From the NCBI GenBank assembly GCA_017548445.1, contig JAFYZZ010000093.1:1-64000 (forward strand): a stretch of DNA of 64,000 nt, given 5' to 3'. A program made the translations under genes and the position numbers. The notes below the pieces were generated by a model. That model saw only the letters and a list, made by a program, of their open reading frames with translations, was not told the DNA's origin and ran no database searches. How positions within the stretch are numbered: the first letter of the stretch is position 1; each line of letters opens with the position of its first letter. Of this stretch, positions 23,839-33,185 are shown piece after piece. This DNA comes from Bacteroidales bacterium (GTDB taxonomy: Bacteria > Bacteroidota > Bacteroidia > Bacteroidales > UBA932).

Positions 23839-25773
23839 ATGAAGCGCTTTGGACTCATCCGTGTGGCGGCGGCGATGCCGCGCGTCCACGTGGCCGACCC
23901 GGCGGCGAACGCCCGGGAAATCCTGCAACTGTGTAAGGAACTGGCGGACCGGCGCCCCTCCGTGGTCGTGTTCCCGGAACTCGCCGTAACGGGCTATACC
24001 TGCGCCGACCTCTTCGGGCAGAACCGCCTGCTGGAAGACGCGGAGAAGGCCGTGGCCGAGATTGTCGCACAGACCGCGCAGATGGATGCGACGGTCGTGT
24101 TCGGCGCCCCGGTGCGCCACGCCGGACGGCTCTACAACTGCGCCGTGGCGGCGCGCGGGGGTCGGATCCTCGGCATCGTGCCCAAGAGCTACCTGGCAGG
24201 GAACAACGAGTTCTACGAGCCGCGCTGGTTCGCTCCCGCACGCGCCCTCCCCTTCGGCGGCGCAAGCATCCGCTTCGCCGGGCAGGACGACGTCCAGCTC
24301 GGCACCCACCAGCTCTTCCGCTTCGGCGACGCCCTGGTCGCTGTCGAGATCTGCCAGGATCTCTGGGTGCCCGTGCCCCCCTGCTCGCAGGCGGCCCTCG
24401 CCGGAGCCCAAGTCGTCCTGAACCTCTCCGCCAGCAACGAATACCTCTTCAAGCACGAATACCGCAAGAGCCTGGTCTGCGCCACGTCGGCGCGGCTCTA
24501 CTCCGCCTACGTCTACTGCTCCTGCGCCGAAGGTGAATCCACCACGGACCTCGTCTGGGCCGGCTCCTCACTGATCTGCGAGAACGGCTCCGTCCTCGCG
24601 GAAGCCGAACGCTACGCCCGCGGCAGCCGCTTCATCCTCGCCGACATCGACGTCGAGCGCCTGGAGACGCTGCGTGCCAAGGAGCACAGTTTCGGTTTCG
24701 AAGGCCCTGTGGCGCCTTTCTGCGTCCAGGACGCCGGAGAGCCTGCCGACACCGACTTCGAAGCGCAGCTGCTGCGCCGCGTCGAACCGCACCCCTTCGT
24801 CCCGCAGGGCAACCCGGAAGAACTCGATATGCGCTGCCGCGAGATCCTCGCCGCCCAGGTGGCGGGCCTGACCACACGCCTGGAACACATCCGCTGCAAG
24901 AAAGCCGTGATCGGCGTGTCCGGCGGCCTCGACTCCACCCTAGCACTGCTGGTCACCGTGCTGGCCTTCGACCGCCTCGGCATCCCGCGCGGGAACATCA
25001 TCGGCGTGACGATGCCGGGCTTCGGCACCACGCACCGCACCCACGACAATTCCGTGGACCTGATGAAGGGCCTCGGCATCACCTCCCGCGAAGTGTCCAT
25101 CGTCCCCGCCGTGCGGCAGCATTTCGCCGACATCGGCCAGGACGAGAACAACCACGACCTTACCTACGAGAACAGCCAGGCGCGCGAGCGCACGCAACTG
25201 CTGATGGACATCGCCGGCAAGGAAGGCGGCATCGTCGTGGGCACGGGCGACCTGTCGGAACTCGCGCTGGGCTGGTGCACCTACAACGGCGACCATATGT
25301 CGATGTACGGCGTGAACGCCAGCGTGCCCAAGACCCTGGTGCGCACCCTGGTGCGCTGGGCGGCCGACAACAAGTTCGGCGACAGCGGCGACATCCACGC
25401 CACCCTGCTGGACATCGTGGACACTCCCATCAGCCCCGAACTGCTGCCGGCTGACAAGGACGGCAGAATCGCCCAGAAGACCGAGGACAGCGTGGGCCCC
25501 TACGAACTGCACGACTTCTTCCTCTACCACTTCTTCCGCTCCGGCGCAAGTCCCGACAAACTCCTCTTCCTGGCCCGCAAGGCCTTCGCCGGGGAGTATG
25601 ACGACGCCACCCTGCGCAAGTGGCTGGAGACCTTCCTGAAGCGTTTCTTCCAACAGCAGTTCAAGCGTTCCTGCCTGCCGGACGGCCCCAAGGTCGGCTC
25701 CGTGTCCCTTTCGCCGCGCGGCGACTGGCGGATGCCCTCCGACCTGGAGACCTGGTGGCGCCTCAACGACTAG
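23839..25773 (+). CDS. nadE: Glutamine-dependent NAD synthetase
   Basis: 644 residues. The N-terminal nitrilase-type glutaminase domain has the triad E47 (FPELAVTGY), K116 (VPKSYLAG) and C172 (VEICQDLW). The C-terminal synthetase domain has the ATP-pyrophosphatase loop SGGLDSTLALL at about 362. It amidates nicotinic acid adenine dinucleotide to NAD using glutamine. It is divergent from glnN and followed 6 nt later by the symporter gene. Confidence 0.96.
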   Translation: MKRFGLIRVAAAMPRVHVADPAANAREILQLCKELADRRPSVVVFPELAVTGYTCADLFGQNRLLEDAEKAVAEIVAQTAQMDATVVFGAPVRHAGRLYNCAVAARGGRILGIVPKSYLAGNNEFYEPRWFAPARALPFGGASIRFAGQDDVQLGTHQLFRFGDALVAVEICQDLWVPVPPCSQAALAGAQVVLNLSASNEYLFKHEYRKSLVCATSARLYSAYVYCSCAEGESTTDLVWAGSSLICENGSVLAEAERYARGSRFILADIDVERLETLRAKEHSFGFEGPVAPFCVQDAGEPADTDFEAQLLRRVEPHPFVPQGNPEELDMRCREILAAQVAGLTTRLEHIRCKKAVIGVSGGLDSTLALLVTVLAFDRLGIPRGNIIGVTMPGFGTTHRTHDNSVDLMKGLGITSREVSIVPAVRQHFADIGQDENNHDLTYENSQARERTQLLMDIAGKEGGIVVGTGDLSELALGWCTYNGDHMSMYGVNASVPKTLVRTLVRWAADNKFGDSGDIHATLLDIVDTPISPELLPADKDGRIAQKTEDSVGPYELHDFFLYHFFRSGASPDKLLFLARKAFAGEYDDATLRKWLETFLKRFFQQQFKRSCLPDGPKVGSVSLSPRGDWRMPSDLETWWRLND

Positions 25774-25779
25774 GCGCCT

Positions 25780-27192
25780 ATGTTCGAGAAGATCGTCTCC
25801 TTCCTGAACAGCGTCATCTGGAGTCCCGCCCTGGTGGTGCTCCTGGTGGGCGCAGGCCTGTACTTCTCGTTCCGGACCCGCTTCGTGCAGGTGCGCCGCT
25901 TCGGGCTGATGCTCCGTTCGCTCTTCGCCAAGGCCGAGAAGTCCGAGGACGGGAAGAAGCACGGCATCTCCTCGTTCGAGGCCTTCTGCGTGGCCCTGTC
26001 GGGACGTGTGGGCACAGGCAACATCGTGGGCGTGGCCACGGCCATCGCCCTGGGCGGCCCGGGCGCCATCTTCTGGATGTGGATCATCGCCTTCTTCGGC
26101 GCCTCCACGGCCTTCGTGGAGTCCACCCTGGCTCAGCAGTATAAGTTCAAGCACGCCACGGGCTTCCGCGGCGGTCCCGCCAGCTACATCGAGAAAGGCC
26201 TGGGGCTGCGCTGGCTGGGCGTGCTGTTCTCCATCCTCGTCCTGGTGGGCTACGGGACCTTCCTGCCCACGGTGCAGGCCAACGGGATGGCGGGCGCCCT
26301 GGGCAATTCCTTCAACCTGCCGCCGCTCGCCGCCGGACTCGGCCTCGCCTTCCTGCTGGGGCTCGTGATCATCGGCGGCATCAAGAGCATCGCCCGCGTG
26401 GCCTCCATCGTCTCTCCGTTTATGGCCCTGGGCTATATCATCATCACCCTGGTCGTCATCGCCCAGCACCTCGACGCGGTGCCCGGCGTATTCCGCACCA
26501 TCGTCACGAACGCCTTCGGCATCAACCCCGTGGCCGGCGGCATCCTCGGCTCCACCATTATGATGGGCGTCAAGCGCGGCATCTTCTCCAACGAGGCCGG
26601 CGAGGGCGGCGGCGCCATCGTGTCCGCCTCCGCCGCCGTGTCGCACCCCGCCAAGCAAGGCCTCGCGCAGGCCTTCTCGGTGTACGTGGACACCCTGCTC
26701 ATCTGCACGGCCACGGCCCTAATGATCCTCTGTTCGGGCACCTACAACATCCTGGACGCCAAGACGGGCGAGATGCTGGTGGCCAGCGCGCCGCAGCTCG
26801 GCGACAACTACGTGGGCTTCACCCAGGCCGCCGTGGATTCCGTGCTGACGGGCTTCGGCGGCACTTTCGTGAGCGTCGCCCTGGTGTTCTTCGTCTTCAC
26901 CACCGTGATGGCCTACTACTTTTACGGCGAGTCCAGCATTATGCAAATCTTCGAGGGCAGGCCGGAGAAGAAGAAAGCCGAACGGGCCTGCATCTGGATC
27001 TTCCGCTTCACCCTGCTGGGGATGGTCGTCTTCGGCGCCCTGCGCGAGGCCGACGTCATCTGGCAGCTGGGCGACGTGGGCGTAGGCATCACGGCCTGGA
27101 TCAACGTCGTCGTGCTGCTGATCCTCTGTCCGCACGCCATCAGGGCCCTGCGGGAATATGAATCATTCGTCAAGAAAAACAAGCAAAAATGA
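25780..27192 (+). CDS. Sodium:alanine/glycine-type symporter (AGCS family)
   Basis: 470 residues with about ten to eleven membrane helices. AGCS hallmarks are SGRVGTGNIVGVATAIALGGPGAIFWMW, FRGGPASYIEKGLG and GVKRGIFSNEAGEGGGAIVSA. It takes up a small neutral amino acid with sodium. Its place between nadE and glnN would fit a glutamine carrier as well as an alanine one, but the substrate cannot be read from the sequence. Its stop overlaps the thioesterase start as ATGA. Confidence 0.92.
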   Translation: MFEKIVSFLNSVIWSPALVVLLVGAGLYFSFRTRFVQVRRFGLMLRSLFAKAEKSEDGKKHGISSFEAFCVALSGRVGTGNIVGVATAIALGGPGAIFWMWIIAFFGASTAFVESTLAQQYKFKHATGFRGGPASYIEKGLGLRWLGVLFSILVLVGYGTFLPTVQANGMAGALGNSFNLPPLAAGLGLAFLLGLVIIGGIKSIARVASIVSPFMALGYIIITLVVIAQHLDAVPGVFRTIVTNAFGINPVAGGILGSTIMMGVKRGIFSNEAGEGGGAIVSASAAVSHPAKQGLAQAFSVYVDTLLICTATALMILCSGTYNILDAKTGEMLVASAPQLGDNYVGFTQAAVDSVLTGFGGTFVSVALVFFVFTTVMAYYFYGESSIMQIFEGRPEKKKAERACIWIFRFTLLGMVVFGALREADVIWQLGDVGVGITAWINVVVLLILCPHAIRALREYESFVKKNKQK

Positions 27193-27596
27193 CCATACGA
27201 CCCTACCTCCACGAGGTAAAATACTACGAGACAGACAAGATGGGCGTGACCCACCACTCCAATTACGTCCGCTTTATGGAAGAGGCCCGCATCGACTGGA
27301 TGGACCAGCTGGGCTACGGCTTCGACCGGATGGAGGCCGAGGGGATCGTCTCCCCCGTGGTGGCCGTGAGCTGCAACTACAAGAAGACCACCACCTTCAA
27401 GGATGTCATCGAGATCGCGGTGAAGGTCAAGCAGCTCAGCGAGGTCAAGCTCGTCATCGCCTATACGATGCGCGTGGACGGCAAGGTCGTCTGCACCGCC
27501 GAAAGCACCCACTGCTTCTTCGACGGAGGGCGCCCCGCCGTCATCGCCGAGCGCTTCCCCGCCTTGTATGCCGCGATGAAAGAAACCCTGGAATAG
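27189..27596 (+). CDS. Acyl-CoA thioesterase, YbgC/FadM-like
   Basis: 135 residues, a single hot-dog domain. The catalytic aspartate is D16 in YETDKMGVTHHSNYVRFMEEAR, the standard 4HBT signature. It likely hydrolyses acyl-CoA or acyl-ACP thioesters in the cytoplasm; chain preference is unknown. It is coupled to the symporter by a 4-nt overlap and converges with trkH. Confidence 0.9.
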   Translation: MTIRPYLHEVKYYETDKMGVTHHSNYVRFMEEARIDWMDQLGYGFDRMEAEGIVSPVVAVSCNYKKTTTFKDVIEIAVKVKQLSEVKLVIAYTMRVDGKVVCTAESTHCFFDGGRPAVIAERFPALYAAMKETLE

Positions 27597-27605
27597 GCAA
27601 AGGCC

Positions 27606-29057
27606 TTAATTCTTGACGTAGCTTTCCCCGAACAGATAGAGCACGGGGAAGATTTCCAGCCGTCCCAGCAGCATCTCCACGATTCCCGCAGCTTTCAGCA
27701 GCCCCGGGATGTGGGCGTAGTTCGCCATCGAGCCCACGTCGCCGAAACCCGGACCGACGTTGCCCAGGCACGCCACGGAAGCGGTCAGCCCCGTCACGAA
27801 ATCCAGGCCGCCGGCCACGTTGATGACCGTGAACAGCGCGGCGATGAGCAGGTAGCAGAAGATGAAGATGCCCGCATCGCCCACCTGCTCGGCGGTGCGC
27901 ACCGTACCGTCCACACGAACGCTCTTGACCAGACCGGGATTCACGGCCGTCCGCACGCGGGCGTGGACGCCCTTTACGGCCAGCAGCAGGCGGTCTATCT
28001 TGATACCGCCCGAGGTGGAACCGGAACATCCGCAGACCCACGAACATAGCCACAGCAGCGCCATACTGAACGCCGGCCACTGGACGGTGTCCTGCGTGGC
28101 GAATCCGGTGGTCGTGGACAGCGACGCCACCTGGAAGGAAGCGTCCCGGAACGCTATAAAGAAGGAATCATATCCACCGACCCAGCACAGGTTCAAGGTG
28201 ATCATCAGGATGAACAGCCCCACGAGCCCCAGGAAAACCCGTACCGTTTCCGATTGCCACAACTTCCGTCCGCCGGGCAGGACGGAGAGGAAGACCAGGC
28301 CGAAATTCAGCGCCGAGGCCAGCATCGCGACCGTCAGCACGCTTTCCGCCGCCGGACTGGAGAACGCGGCGATGCTGGTGTTGCGCGTGCTGAACCCGCA
28401 GGTGCTGCAGGCGGACATCGCGTGCGCCGCCGAGTCGAACCACCCCATCCCGGTCAGCTTCAGGGCGAAGACGGTCAGCAGGGTGAAACTGATGTAAACC
28501 ACAAGCAGGCGGTTGGCGAACAGTGCGTTACGCTCGCCCGAGAAAGCCGAACGGGCCACGTCGGAGATCTCCGCACCCGAAAGGGCCGAGCGGTCGCCCA
28601 CGCGCGTAACCAGCATCGAGAACAGCGTCACGATCCCGGCGCCTCCCACCCAGGCGGTGGAGATTCGCCAGAACTGCAGTCCGCGCGGAAGCGCCTCCAC
28701 GTCGTCGAGAATGGACGCCCCCGTGGTCGTGAATCCGGACACGCTCTCGAAAAGGGCGTCCAGGGCATCGAATTCCTGCCCGTAGAGCAGATACGGAATC
28801 AGGCCGAACAGGCATACGGTCAGCCAGGAGAAAACCACGACGCAGTTCCCCTCCCGGAAGCGGAGCCGCTCCGTCCCCCGCCGGACGAACATCATCGGGA
28901 AAACACCGGCCACGGCCGTGACGAAAGCGGAAAAGAGCAGCGGAATACGGCTGACATCCCCGGGGGTGAAACAGGCGATGATGCCGGAAACGGCCATCAG
29001 GGCCGCAACCATCAACAGAGACACGCCGATATAGTAAATGATGACCTTTACGTTCAT
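27606..29057 (-). CDS. trkH: Potassium uptake protein TrkH
   Basis: 483 residues, about ten to twelve membrane helices. The four pore repeats are visible around FTTTGASI, ACSTCGFSTRN, STTTGFATQD and LGNVGPGFG, as in TrkH/KtrB channels. It takes up K+, normally with a cytosolic TrkA/KtrA gating subunit, which is not encoded next to it here. The ATG at 29057 (MNVKVIIYY) is chosen over an upstream frame that lacks hydrophobic character. Confidence 0.93.
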   Translation of the reverse strand: MNVKVIIYYIGVSLLMVAALMAVSGIIACFTPGDVSRIPLLFSAFVTAVAGVFPMMFVRRGTERLRFREGNCVVVFSWLTVCLFGLIPYLLYGQEFDALDALFESVSGFTTTGASILDDVEALPRGLQFWRISTAWVGGAGIVTLFSMLVTRVGDRSALSGAEISDVARSAFSGERNALFANRLLVVYISFTLLTVFALKLTGMGWFDSAAHAMSACSTCGFSTRNTSIAAFSSPAAESVLTVAMLASALNFGLVFLSVLPGGRKLWQSETVRVFLGLVGLFILMITLNLCWVGGYDSFFIAFRDASFQVASLSTTTGFATQDTVQWPAFSMALLWLCSWVCGCSGSTSGGIKIDRLLLAVKGVHARVRTAVNPGLVKSVRVDGTVRTAEQVGDAGIFIFCYLLIAALFTVINVAGGLDFVTGLTASVACLGNVGPGFGDVGSMANYAHIPGLLKAAGIVEMLLGRLEIFPVLYLFGESYVKN

Positions 29058-29120
29058 ACCTCCGGGAAAAGGATGTGCAAAGATATTCCCCGGATAATCA
29101 TTTATCAATATAATTTTATT

Positions 29121-29128
29121 TATATTTG
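29121..29128 (+). promoter_or_regulatory. -7 promoter element of the LysR-type regulator
   Basis: TATATTTG, 21 nt before the ATG at 29150. The stretch between trkH and this gene is AT-rich; no clear TTG at the -33 distance. Confidence 0.5.
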
Positions 29129-29149
29129 CATTGATAAAATCAATTGGAA

Positions 29150-30079
29150 ATGACGTTGCAACAACTTAGGTACATCGTAGCCATCGACGATTTCCGGCAT
29201 TTCGGCAAGGCCGCCGACGCCTGCGGACTGACGCAGTCCACCCTGAGCCTGCTGGTCAAGAAGCTGGAAGAGGAGCTGGACGTCCGCATCTTCGACCGCG
29301 ACCAGCACCCCGTCGCCCCCACGCAGCCCGGCAGGAAGATCATCGACCAGGCCCGCGTGGTGCTGTTCAACGCCGCCCAGATCACCGAGATGGCGGGTGG
29401 GGAAAAACAGGTTCTCTCGGGCCCGCTGCACATCGGGCTGATCTCCACCGCAGCACCGGTCCTGGTGCCGGGTCTCTTCAAATACATCGTGCGAAACTAC
29501 CCCGCCCTGTCGCTGCGCACCGAAGAGATGCTGACGGAAACGCTGAAGGACAAGCTCCGCAAGGCAGAGGTGGACATCGGCGTACTCACGTCACCCGTCA
29601 GCGATCCGGAACTGCTGGAAATCCCCATCTACCACGAACGCTTTTTCGCCTATGTATCGGAGAAGGAACCGGCATACGCACAGGAAAGGATCAGCCTGGA
29701 CAAGATGCTGGACCACCCGGTCTGGATTATGAAGAACGGCCTGCAGCTCTTTGACAGGTCGCAGCTGAAACCCGGCGAGGCCCCGTTTTACGAACAGTAT
29801 TTCGAAGGCAGCCGCGTGGGCACGCTGATCCAGATCGTCAATGAGATCGGCGGGATGACCGTCATCCCGGAAACCCACGTCAGCCTGATCCTCTACAGCC
29901 TCCAAAAGAACCTGCGCCCCATCGACGGACCCCGGCAGGAGCGTACCATCGCGCTGGCCGTACGCAAGGACTTCATCCACGAAGCGATGCTGAACGCGGT
30001 CGTCGACGCCGTCCGCACCATCGTCCCCGTCGGCCTGCTCGAGCCCGTCATCCGCAACAACCCTCACCTGACCTTATAA
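29150..30079 (+). CDS. LysR-type regulator, OxyR-like but lacking the redox cysteines
   Basis: 309 residues. The N-terminal winged helix (LQQLRYIVAIDDFRHFGKAADACGLTQSTLSLLVKKLEEEL) and the overall run of the effector domain resemble Bacteroidetes OxyR. In E. coli OxyR the peroxide-sensing cysteine is C199 in GHCLRDQ; here the matching place reads GLQLFDR with Q199. The only cysteine in the protein is in the DNA-binding helix. It therefore probably does not sense peroxide by disulfide formation. It may be a paralogue with another signal. It is divergent from trkH. The ATG at 29150 is preferred to the TTG at 29144. Confidence 0.85.
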   Translation: MTLQQLRYIVAIDDFRHFGKAADACGLTQSTLSLLVKKLEEELDVRIFDRDQHPVAPTQPGRKIIDQARVVLFNAAQITEMAGGEKQVLSGPLHIGLISTAAPVLVPGLFKYIVRNYPALSLRTEEMLTETLKDKLRKAEVDIGVLTSPVSDPELLEIPIYHERFFAYVSEKEPAYAQERISLDKMLDHPVWIMKNGLQLFDRSQLKPGEAPFYEQYFEGSRVGTLIQIVNEIGGMTVIPETHVSLILYSLQKNLRPIDGPRQERTIALAVRKDFIHEAMLNAVVDAVRTIVPVGLLEPVIRNNPHLTL

Positions 30080-30114
30080 AAGAAGAAGGCCCGGTTTCGC
30101 CGGACCTTCTTCTT
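30080..30114. terminator. Bidirectional terminator hairpin
   Basis: AAGAAGAAGG and CCTTCTTCTT arms continue into CCGG pairs around a TTTCG loop. It lies between the convergent regulator and lipoprotein genes. The stem itself is A-rich on one side and T-rich on the other, as in bidirectional terminators. Confidence 0.8.
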
Positions 30115-30129
30115 ACAATTGTAAAACGA

Positions 30130-30612
30130 TTACCTCAGCATACCCAGGATGCTGGTCAGCTGGTTCATCGTGCTGGACACGCTGGAGTCGGAGGTGCTCA
30201 GCGCCGGGACCTTGCCGGTCATCGCGGCCGTGGTGGCCGCCTGCGCAATGGCGGAGGTATCCAAATTGGCCAGTTTCTGCAAACCGCCGATCACCGAGCT
30301 TACATTGGAGCTGTTGACGAGATTGTTGGAACCGCTGATGAGGTTCTTGGTGAAGGTGTCGACGAAGGACTGGTTGGTCTTGGTTGCGGAAGTGGCGCCG
30401 GTGAGGATGCTGCCCAGGTTAATGATGTTCGTGATGTTGGACAGATCGATCGCACCGGTCTTCTGGAGAACCTGATACAGGGCGGAGATGGCCTGGCCGG
30501 TATATTTGCCGGAGGAGAGAGGGTTGGACGCCGCCACGTTCTGGATGACGGAGCAGGAGGACAGCAGGGACAGGGAAATCACCAATGCTGCGATGTACTT
30601 GAGGATCTTCAT
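30130..30612 (-). CDS. Putative lipoprotein, function unknown
   Basis: 160 residues. A signal sequence ends in LSLLSSC, a lipobox with C20 as the lipidated residue. The mature part is rich in Ser, Thr, Asn and Ala with amphipathic helices (VIGGLQKLANL, AIAQAATTAAMTGKV). No motif recognised. Envelope-located. Separate from the lysA operon by a terminator-like hairpin. Confidence 0.75.
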   Translation of the reverse strand: MKILKYIAALVISLSLLSSCSVIQNVAASNPLSSGKYTGQAISALYQVLQKTGAIDLSNITNIINLGSILTGATSATKTNQSFVDTFTKNLISGSNNLVNSSNVSSVIGGLQKLANLDTSAIAQAATTAAMTGKVPALSTSDSSVSSTMNQLTSILGMLR

Positions 30613-30654
30613 AACTGAAAGGTGTTAATGGTTATTGTTTCTGGCGCTAATTTA

Positions 30655-30703
30655 CGAAAAAAACAAAAAAAGTACACCTTCCTGACGAAAAGAATGACGT
30701 CAG
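30655..30703 (-). terminator. Terminator-like hairpin at the end of the amino-acid operon
   Basis: On the minus strand CTGACG and CGTCAG arms surround a 10-nt loop, and the lysA stop codon overlaps the outer arm. A T-rich stretch (TTTTTTTG, then seven T) follows about 10 nt later. This is the only terminator-like signal seen behind the 17-kb operon. Confidence 0.5.
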
Positions 30704-31857
30704 CCCTCGAAGAAGAATGCGTCCGGCAAGGGATGGCAGTTGTACTGCGAAGCCATCGACTCTCCGTAAGCCCCGGCGGAGCGGATGGCCATCAGGTCGC
30801 CCCGGCGGCACTTGTCGATCAGCGCCTCCTTGACGAACACATCCGAGCTCTCGCAGACGGGACCCACCACATCGTAGACCTCCTCCGGCTCGTCGGAGGT
30901 GATGTTCTCCACGCGGTGATAGGCCCGGTACATCGCCGGCCGCACCAGTTCGGTCATACTGCCGTCGATGATGGCGAACTGCTTGTGCGTGCCCTGCTTG
31001 ACGTACAGCACCCGGGCGATCAGCGAGCCGCAGGGAGCCACGATGGAACGGCCCGGCTCGAAGTGCACGAGCGTGCCCTGGGGCAGTTTCAGATGCCGGC
31101 GGAACAGCCCGAACCAGCCCTCGAAATCCGCCATCGGCAGATGGTTGGGATGCTGGTAATTGATGCCGAGGCCGCCGCCCACGTTGATGTCGCCGACGGG
31201 CCGGCCGCCCCGCTGCAGGCGCACAACCAGCTCGTTCACGCGGTTGCACAGCGCCACGAAGTCGCTCATATCCAGGATCTGCGAGCCGATGTGGAAATGC
31301 AGCCCGCAATACTTCACGTGCGGCAGGCCCAGCGCAAGGTCCATCACGGAATCCAGCTGCTCGTAATTGATGCCGAACTTGTTCTCCGCCAGGCCGGTGG
31401 TGATGCCCGCGTGGGTGTGCGCCCCGATATCCGGGTTGATGCGCAGGCTCACGGGGGCCACGCAGCCCATCTGCCCGGCCAGTTCGTCGATCACCTCCAG
31501 CTCGGCCGCGGACTCCACGTTGAAGCGCGAGATGCCAGCCTCCAGCGCGAGGCGGATCTCGCCGTCGCTCTTGCCCACGCCCGCGAAGACGATGCCTTCC
31601 GGCGGGAATCCAGCCGCCAGCGCCGCGCTGACCTCGCCCCCGCTCACGCAGTCGGCCCCGAAGCCGCGCGCGGCGATTTCCGCGAGGATGCGCGGATTGT
31701 AATTCGCCTTCACGGCATAGTGCACCCGGAACGTCGGATTACGGTCCAGCTGCGCCTGCACCGCGTCCAAGGTGCGGCGCAGCAGCGGGAGGTCGTAGTA
31801 ATAGAACGGCGTCCGCAGGCCTGCAAAATCCTCGACCGGGAATGTACCCTTCAGCAT
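30700..31857 (-). CDS. lysA: Diaminopimelate decarboxylase
   Basis: 385 residues. Fold-type III PLP enzyme: the PLP lysine is K50 in HYAVKANYNP, and the family segments HFHIGSQILD, VGGGLGINY, EPGRSIVAPCG and CESSDVF are present. It makes L-lysine from meso-diaminopimelate, the last step of lysine synthesis. The ATG at 31857 overlaps the aspartokinase stop as ATGA, deciding the start. It is the last gene of the operon. Confidence 0.95.
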   Translation of the reverse strand: MLKGTFPVEDFAGLRTPFYYYDLPLLRRTLDAVQAQLDRNPTFRVHYAVKANYNPRILAEIAARGFGADCVSGGEVSAALAAGFPPEGIVFAGVGKSDGEIRLALEAGISRFNVESAAELEVIDELAGQMGCVAPVSLRINPDIGAHTHAGITTGLAENKFGINYEQLDSVMDLALGLPHVKYCGLHFHIGSQILDMSDFVALCNRVNELVVRLQRGGRPVGDINVGGGLGINYQHPNHLPMADFEGWFGLFRRHLKLPQGTLVHFEPGRSIVAPCGSLIARVLYVKQGTHKQFAIIDGSMTELVRPAMYRAYHRVENITSDEPEEVYDVVGPVCESSDVFVKEALIDKCRRGDLMAIRSAGAYGESMASQYNCHPLPDAFFFEG

Positions 31858-33170
31858 CACGCAAACAGGCATTTGCTCAAGGAACGCAGGGCGCGCGCCT
31901 TGTCCTCCCCCTTCACGAGGAAGGAGATGTTATAGTTGGAACCGCCGTAGGAGATCATCCGCACGGGGATGTCCTTCATCGCCTCCAGGGCGCGGGACTC
32001 GAAGCCCACGTTCTCCCAGTCCATATCGCCCACCACGCAGATGATGCACATATCCAGGTCCACGCTCACGGTTCCGTACTTCTTGAGGTCGTGCACGATC
32101 TCGCCCAGGTGCCGCGTGTTGTCGATGGACATCGACACGCCCACCTCCGAGGTGCAGATCATATCGATGGAGGTCTGCCAGCTCTCGAATATCTCGAACA
32201 CCTTGCGCAGGAAACCGTGCGCGAGCAGCATCCGCGACGACTTGATGCGGATGGCCGTGATGTTGTCCTTGGCGGCGATGGCCTTTATGGTGCCGCTTTC
32301 CGGCACGTTGTCGATGAGCGTGCCGGGGGCCTCCGGATCCATCGTGTTGAGCAGGAGCACCGGAATGCCCGCGAACTTGGCCGGCTGGATGCAGGTCGGA
32401 TGCAGGATCTTCGCCCCGAAATAACCCAGCTCGGCGGCCTCCTCGAAGTGGAGGTGCCGCACGGCCGCGGTGTGGTCCACGATGCGCGGGTCGTTGTTGT
32501 GCATCCCGTCGATGTCGGTCCAGATCTGGATTTCCTCCGCCCCCACGGCGGCGCCCACGAGCGAGGCCGTGTAGTCGGAACCGCCGCGCTGCAGGTTGTC
32601 GATCTCGTCGTGCGTGTTGCGGCAGATGAAACCCTGCGTCAGGAAGAGCGGGGCCTTGGGGTACCGGGCGAGCAGGGCGCCGAGCTTCTCGCGGATGTAG
32701 TCCGCGTCCGGCTCACCCTGCATATCGATCTTCATAAAGTCCAGCGCGGGGAGCATCTGCACCGCCACGCCCTGCTCGTGCAGGTAAAGTTCCATCATCT
32801 TGGTGGACAGCAGTTCGCCCTGCCCGATGATGATCTTGGCCTCCACCTGCGTGAAGAGTTTCTTGGTGAAAGTGCGGATGTAGTCGAACACGCCGTCCGT
32901 GTATTCCTCCGCCTGCTTCCGCGCCTCGGCGGTGCCGTAGAGCTCCGCGACGGTGCCGCGGTACTTCGCGGCCAGGCGGTCGATGGTCTCGTTCGCCCCG
33001 TCGGCATTGCGGTTGAACAGGTACTCGGTGATCTCCACGAGCGAGTTGGTGGTGCCGGACATAGCCGACAGCACGACGATATTGCGGCCGCCGCGGGAAA
33101 CCAGTTCCGCGACCTTCTTGATCCGCTGGGCGGACCCCACCGAGGTTCCGCCGAATTTCATCACTTTCAT
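31857..33170 (-). CDS. lysC: Aspartokinase (monofunctional)
   Basis: 437 residues. The kinase domain opens with KVMKFGGTSVGS, and [14 protein letters not shown] and ARYPKAPLF lie downstream. The C-terminal third holds the ACT domains (for example SEVGVSMSIDNTRHLGEIVHDL). It phosphorylates aspartate at the head of the lysine, threonine and methionine branches. Next to lysA, it is presumably the lysine-controlled form, whereas thrA carries a second aspartokinase. Confidence 0.94.
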   Translation of the reverse strand: MKVMKFGGTSVGSAQRIKKVAELVSRGGRNIVVLSAMSGTTNSLVEITEYLFNRNADGANETIDRLAAKYRGTVAELYGTAEARKQAEEYTDGVFDYIRTFTKKLFTQVEAKIIIGQGELLSTKMMELYLHEQGVAVQMLPALDFMKIDMQGEPDADYIREKLGALLARYPKAPLFLTQGFICRNTHDEIDNLQRGGSDYTASLVGAAVGAEEIQIWTDIDGMHNNDPRIVDHTAAVRHLHFEEAAELGYFGAKILHPTCIQPAKFAGIPVLLLNTMDPEAPGTLIDNVPESGTIKAIAAKDNITAIRIKSSRMLLAHGFLRKVFEIFESWQTSIDMICTSEVGVSMSIDNTRHLGEIVHDLKKYGTVSVDLDMCIICVVGDMDWENVGFESRALEAMKDIPVRMISYGGSNYNISFLVKGEDKARALRSLSKCLFA

Positions 33171-33185
33171 AGGACTTCGATCTTT

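Noticed and set aside
27606..29057. Missing TrkA partner as a sign of a broken system
   Set aside because: trkA is often encoded elsewhere; absence from a 64-kb window means nothing.
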